Assembly (NCBI GenBank): GCA_027704905.1
Contig: CM051016.1
Coordinates: forward strand, 16,357,382-16,421,381
From: Muraenolepis orangiensis
Taxonomy: Eukaryota > Chordata > Actinopteri > Gadiformes > Muraenolepididae
DNA: 64,000 bases
Direction: 5' to 3'
Part shown: positions 52,546 through 64,000 of the stretch, in pieces
How the letters are laid out: every line of letters begins with the position of its first letter
Numbering within the stretch: position 1 is the first letter of the stretch
Translations under genes and position numbers: made by a program
The notes under the pieces: model-generated
Databases searched by the model: none
Told to the model about the DNA's origin: nothing
What the model saw: only the letters and a program-made list of their open reading frames with translations

Positions 52546-52740
52546 TAGGGAATCCAAAAAGAGTATTTGCCACAACACCTTCAAAGACCTGTTGTCTTAC
52601 TAACCTCATTCTAGCATGAGGTTAGTAAGTTATTGTCATAGTAACAGCTTGTGCTACTCACAGATACAACACGTGACTCAGGGAATCAAAAAACCCTAAG
52701 ATGACCGGCCTTAGAACTAATATCAAGAGCAACCCTTGAC

Positions 52741-52776
52741 CCCCCCCCCACACACACACACACACACACACACACC
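52741..52776. repeat. Poly-C and (CA)n
   Basis: Short C run followed by CA repeats. Confidence 0.85.
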
Positions 52777-53009
52777 ACATGATTATGTTAACCATTATAC
52801 ACTATTTGAGAAAGGGAAATCTTCCAGGCGCCTCTTCCATATATAATTATACATACAAATACAAAGTCCTCCTCACAAGGAGGATCAGCAATGCAAAATC
52901 AATCAACCACAGCATACATCAATGATCGTGTGAAGGTCACGTTTTTCACGCTCTAACTGGGGTGGTTTCACTGGGACTACACTACCAACACGTCAGCCTG
53001 TCGTTCTGT

Positions 53010-53115
53010 GACCTGATTGGCAGGTGGTAGAACGCCCTCTCCCAAGCCCCGCCCCCTCCCAACCAGGGTCCACCGCGTGGTTAGCAGAGAAAGAAAGAGA
53101 GAGAGAGAGAGAGAG
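53010..53115 (+). promoter_or_regulatory. mocs1: mocs1 promoter/5' UTR candidate
   Basis: A reverse CCAAT (ATTGG) near 53016 and a GC box (GCCCCGCCCCCTCCC) near 53045 lie 70-100 nt before the first ATG. No TATA box was found. A (GA)n run at 53091-53114 would be in the leader. Confidence 0.5.
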
Positions 53116-62339
<9,224 letters not shown>

Positions 62340-63127
62340 GTTCCAGCCAGCGCCTGCCATCCTTACAACTAACTTAACTTAAACCTTACAACTTTTAACA
62401 ATACATCTTGCTAACTCGTCAAAAGTTGCAGTTTGGTTTATTACCCTTACTTGCTAGCATTGTCACATGGTAGCCAATGAGATACAATAGCCAATGAGAG
62501 ATTTGTTTTCTCCATGATGTGTTATTAATACAAACTAGTTAGTGTTAGTGTATTCTTGGTGATCCTGCAATGGATTTGAATTAATTATAATGCTGTGCTA
62601 AAGATTGATTTAATCTAATTTGATTGAATCCCCCAACATCAGCATGTATACTCATAATGCTATATAATTATGTATGTCATAACCAGAATTTGTAATATCT
62701 TTCAATTGAATATCTCATTTATTTTTAAAATATTTAATTAAATAACTATTCCTGTCCCATTTTTGACAAGTGCAAAATGGTGTTTAGTAATGGTGTCCTG
62801 TATTGACAGGCCATGACAATTATAGACGCAGGACCATAAAACATTAACTCCCGGATGAAGTTATGAATGGTAAACTGCACAAAGCTCTGATCCATTTACT
62901 TTAGTATTTACTTTCGATAGAGAAAGGTCCTTCAAATCCTCTGGAAAAAAACCCTCAAAGATGGACAGCATTCTGCCATGGCAGCAGACACATCCAGGCA
63001 CCAACACCAGACAACTGGACACCGGGTCCACTCAGTAACTACTCTGATACATCTGACCTGGTCTTCACCAGCTCTAGGAGGGCTTGATACAGTAACAAAC
63101 AGACAGCAGAATATGTTCATGGTAGTA
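62340..63127. other. mocs1 3' UTR and intergenic
   Basis: A/T-rich with no recognised exon. An ATTAAA near 62737 could be the mocs1 poly(A) signal. Confidence 0.4.
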
Positions 63128-63133
63128 TTTATT
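63128..63133 (-). promoter_or_regulatory. Poly(A) signal for the minus-strand ORF at 63.3 kb
   Basis: AATAAA on minus, 180 nt beyond that ORF's stop codon. Confidence 0.4.
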
Positions 63134-63312
63134 TAGGCTTTAATATAGCGGTAATATAAACTACAACAATGTATATAATATACTATAACAATCATCAAGC
63201 ATCAACACTGTATTTCATAAATCCAGGTCACATTGCAACTAAGAATCAACATTTTGAGAAAGCCCCACTATGCTTATTTCATTTAGGGCATGAGGGCATG
63301 CTTATGATCTTT

Positions 63313-63507
63313 TCACTTCTTTTTCATTTTACGAATCACGATATGAAGGATCTCTTGGTATTCCATAGAATCCACATCGCAGTAGCCATCGCTTTCGACA
63401 TATTCGTTCAGCTCAAGCATCTCTGACTCATTAATGACCCCACTCCTATAGAAATGCTGGACTGAACCCAGAAAGGCATTCCTGTAGTAACCCATGGTTG
63501 TGCTCGT
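63313..63507 (-). CDS. Unrecognised small ORF / terminal exon, about 60 aa
   Basis: A possible splice acceptor (CTGATTTCAG) precedes 63507. Twelve nt later an ATG in an excellent context (ACAACCATGG) opens 60 codons (MGYYRNAFLGSVQHFYRSGV ... EILHIVIRKMKKK) to a stop at 63313-63315. The peptide has no signal peptide or membrane segment, an acidic middle and a lysine-rich end. A minus AATAAA follows at 63128. It could be a small protein of its own or the last exon of a gene lying beyond the window. I do not recognise the family. Confidence 0.4.
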   Translation of the reverse strand, partial: TSTTMGYYRNAFLGSVQHFYRSGVINESEMLELNEYVESDGYCDVDSMEYQEILHIVIRKMKKK

Positions 63508-63544
63508 CTGAAATCAGGATTCTTCTTAGTCTGCCGTCTGTTCC

Positions 63545-63910
63545 TGTAACATTACATTACAGTCATTTAGCATTTATCCAAAGCGACTTACAATAGTGTG
63601 TTTTAACAAAGGAAGATAAGAGAACAACTCTTCACCAGAAGTCAAAAGTGCATTTAATTTCTAACAGTAGTACAATAAGTTCAGGTAAAAGTACAATAAA
63701 TTGGCAAACAATATAGAACAATATCTACCTAACAATCTACTTAGTAAATCCACACATGAAATATCAAGAAACATCTCCAGCATTCGATTGCAATGTACTA
63801 TTAATGTACTACACTGTCATTTAGCAGACGCTTTCATCCAAAGCGACTTAGAGGTAGGTAAGAGAACCACTCGTCACCAGAAGTCAAAAGTGCATTTCAT
63901 TCCTAACAAG
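63545..63910 (-). mobile_element. Two SINE/L2-type 3' ends in tandem
   Basis: Reverse copies of the shared tail (CATTTAGCATTTATCCAAAG at ~63565; CATTTAGCAGACGCTTTCAT at ~63816) each carry the TCACCAGAAGTCAAAAGTGC block. Similar to 47640-47850. Confidence 0.75.
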
Positions 63911-64000
63911 TCTCGTAGTAGTGGTTGTTTGACACTACCAACCTGGGATGCCTCTTATGGCCCGGGAAACGTACGGATGGGCAATGATCATGGCCTGCTT

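Noticed and set aside
63915..64000. Possible minus-strand exon reading KQAMIIAHPYVSRAIRGIP before a GT
   Set aside because: Its phase does not match the ORF at 63313-63507 and it is cut by the window end, so it cannot be supported.

Overview
This is vertebrate, almost certainly teleost fish, nuclear DNA. It holds intron-containing housekeeping genes, many L2-clade and RTE/Rex3-like LINE fragments, hAT-type DNA transposon remains, and an unusually heavy load of microsatellites and kilobase-scale minisatellites. Such a tandem-repeat load recalls gadiform fishes, but that is only a guess. All calls come from reading the sequence; no database search was run.

Three genes can be reconstructed exon by exon with consistent splice phases. 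(1) odc1 (ornithine decarboxylase) lies on the minus strand: 9 coding exons from 9060 down to 5697, 463 aa, catalytic Lys and Cys present. It has two predicted 5' noncoding exons and a TATA/CRE promoter near 10.55 kb. (2) nol10 (WD40/NUC153 small-subunit processome factor, yeast Enp2 orthologue) lies on the minus strand: 21 coding exons from 38027 down to 22978, 738 aa, with a Gly/Arg-rich tail. (3) mocs1 (first step of molybdenum cofactor synthesis) lies on the plus strand: 11 exons from 53116 to 62339. It keeps the vertebrate arrangement in which either MOCS1A ends in Gly-Gly or a MOCS1A-MOCS1B fusion is made. Small remnants sit around them: a V-ATPase subunit C-like exon at 40.6 kb, where human ATP6V1C2 follows ODC1-NOL10; a stray copy of the odc1 first coding exon at 17.8 kb; a stray piece of mocs1 exon 8 at 58.8 kb; and an unrecognised small reading frame on the minus strand at 63.3 kb.

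Layout: 0-5 kb LINEs, a GC-rich repeat and a possible solo LTR; 5.2-10.6 kb odc1; 10.6-22.5 kb repeats, three L2 bodies and the odc1 exon copy; 22.6-38.2 kb nol10, whose introns carry a 1.9-kb GGT/GAT minisatellite, a 2.1-kb homopurine tract, long (CA)n runs and a 1.2-kb 28-bp minisatellite; 38.6-39.8 kb a telomere-like 16-bp minisatellite upstream of nol10; 40-53 kb transposon-rich intergenic DNA; 53-62.4 kb mocs1; 62.4-64 kb mocs1 3' flank and the small minus-strand ORF.

The strongest unusual signal is a spliced upstream ORF in the odc1 leader. It ends in a PPW-containing peptide and resembles the conserved polyamine-sensing upstream coding region known from antizyme inhibitor and other ODC homologues. 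The second is a hAT-like element with 8-bp target duplications that contains a fragment of mocs1 exon 8 and lies within the next mocs1 intron.
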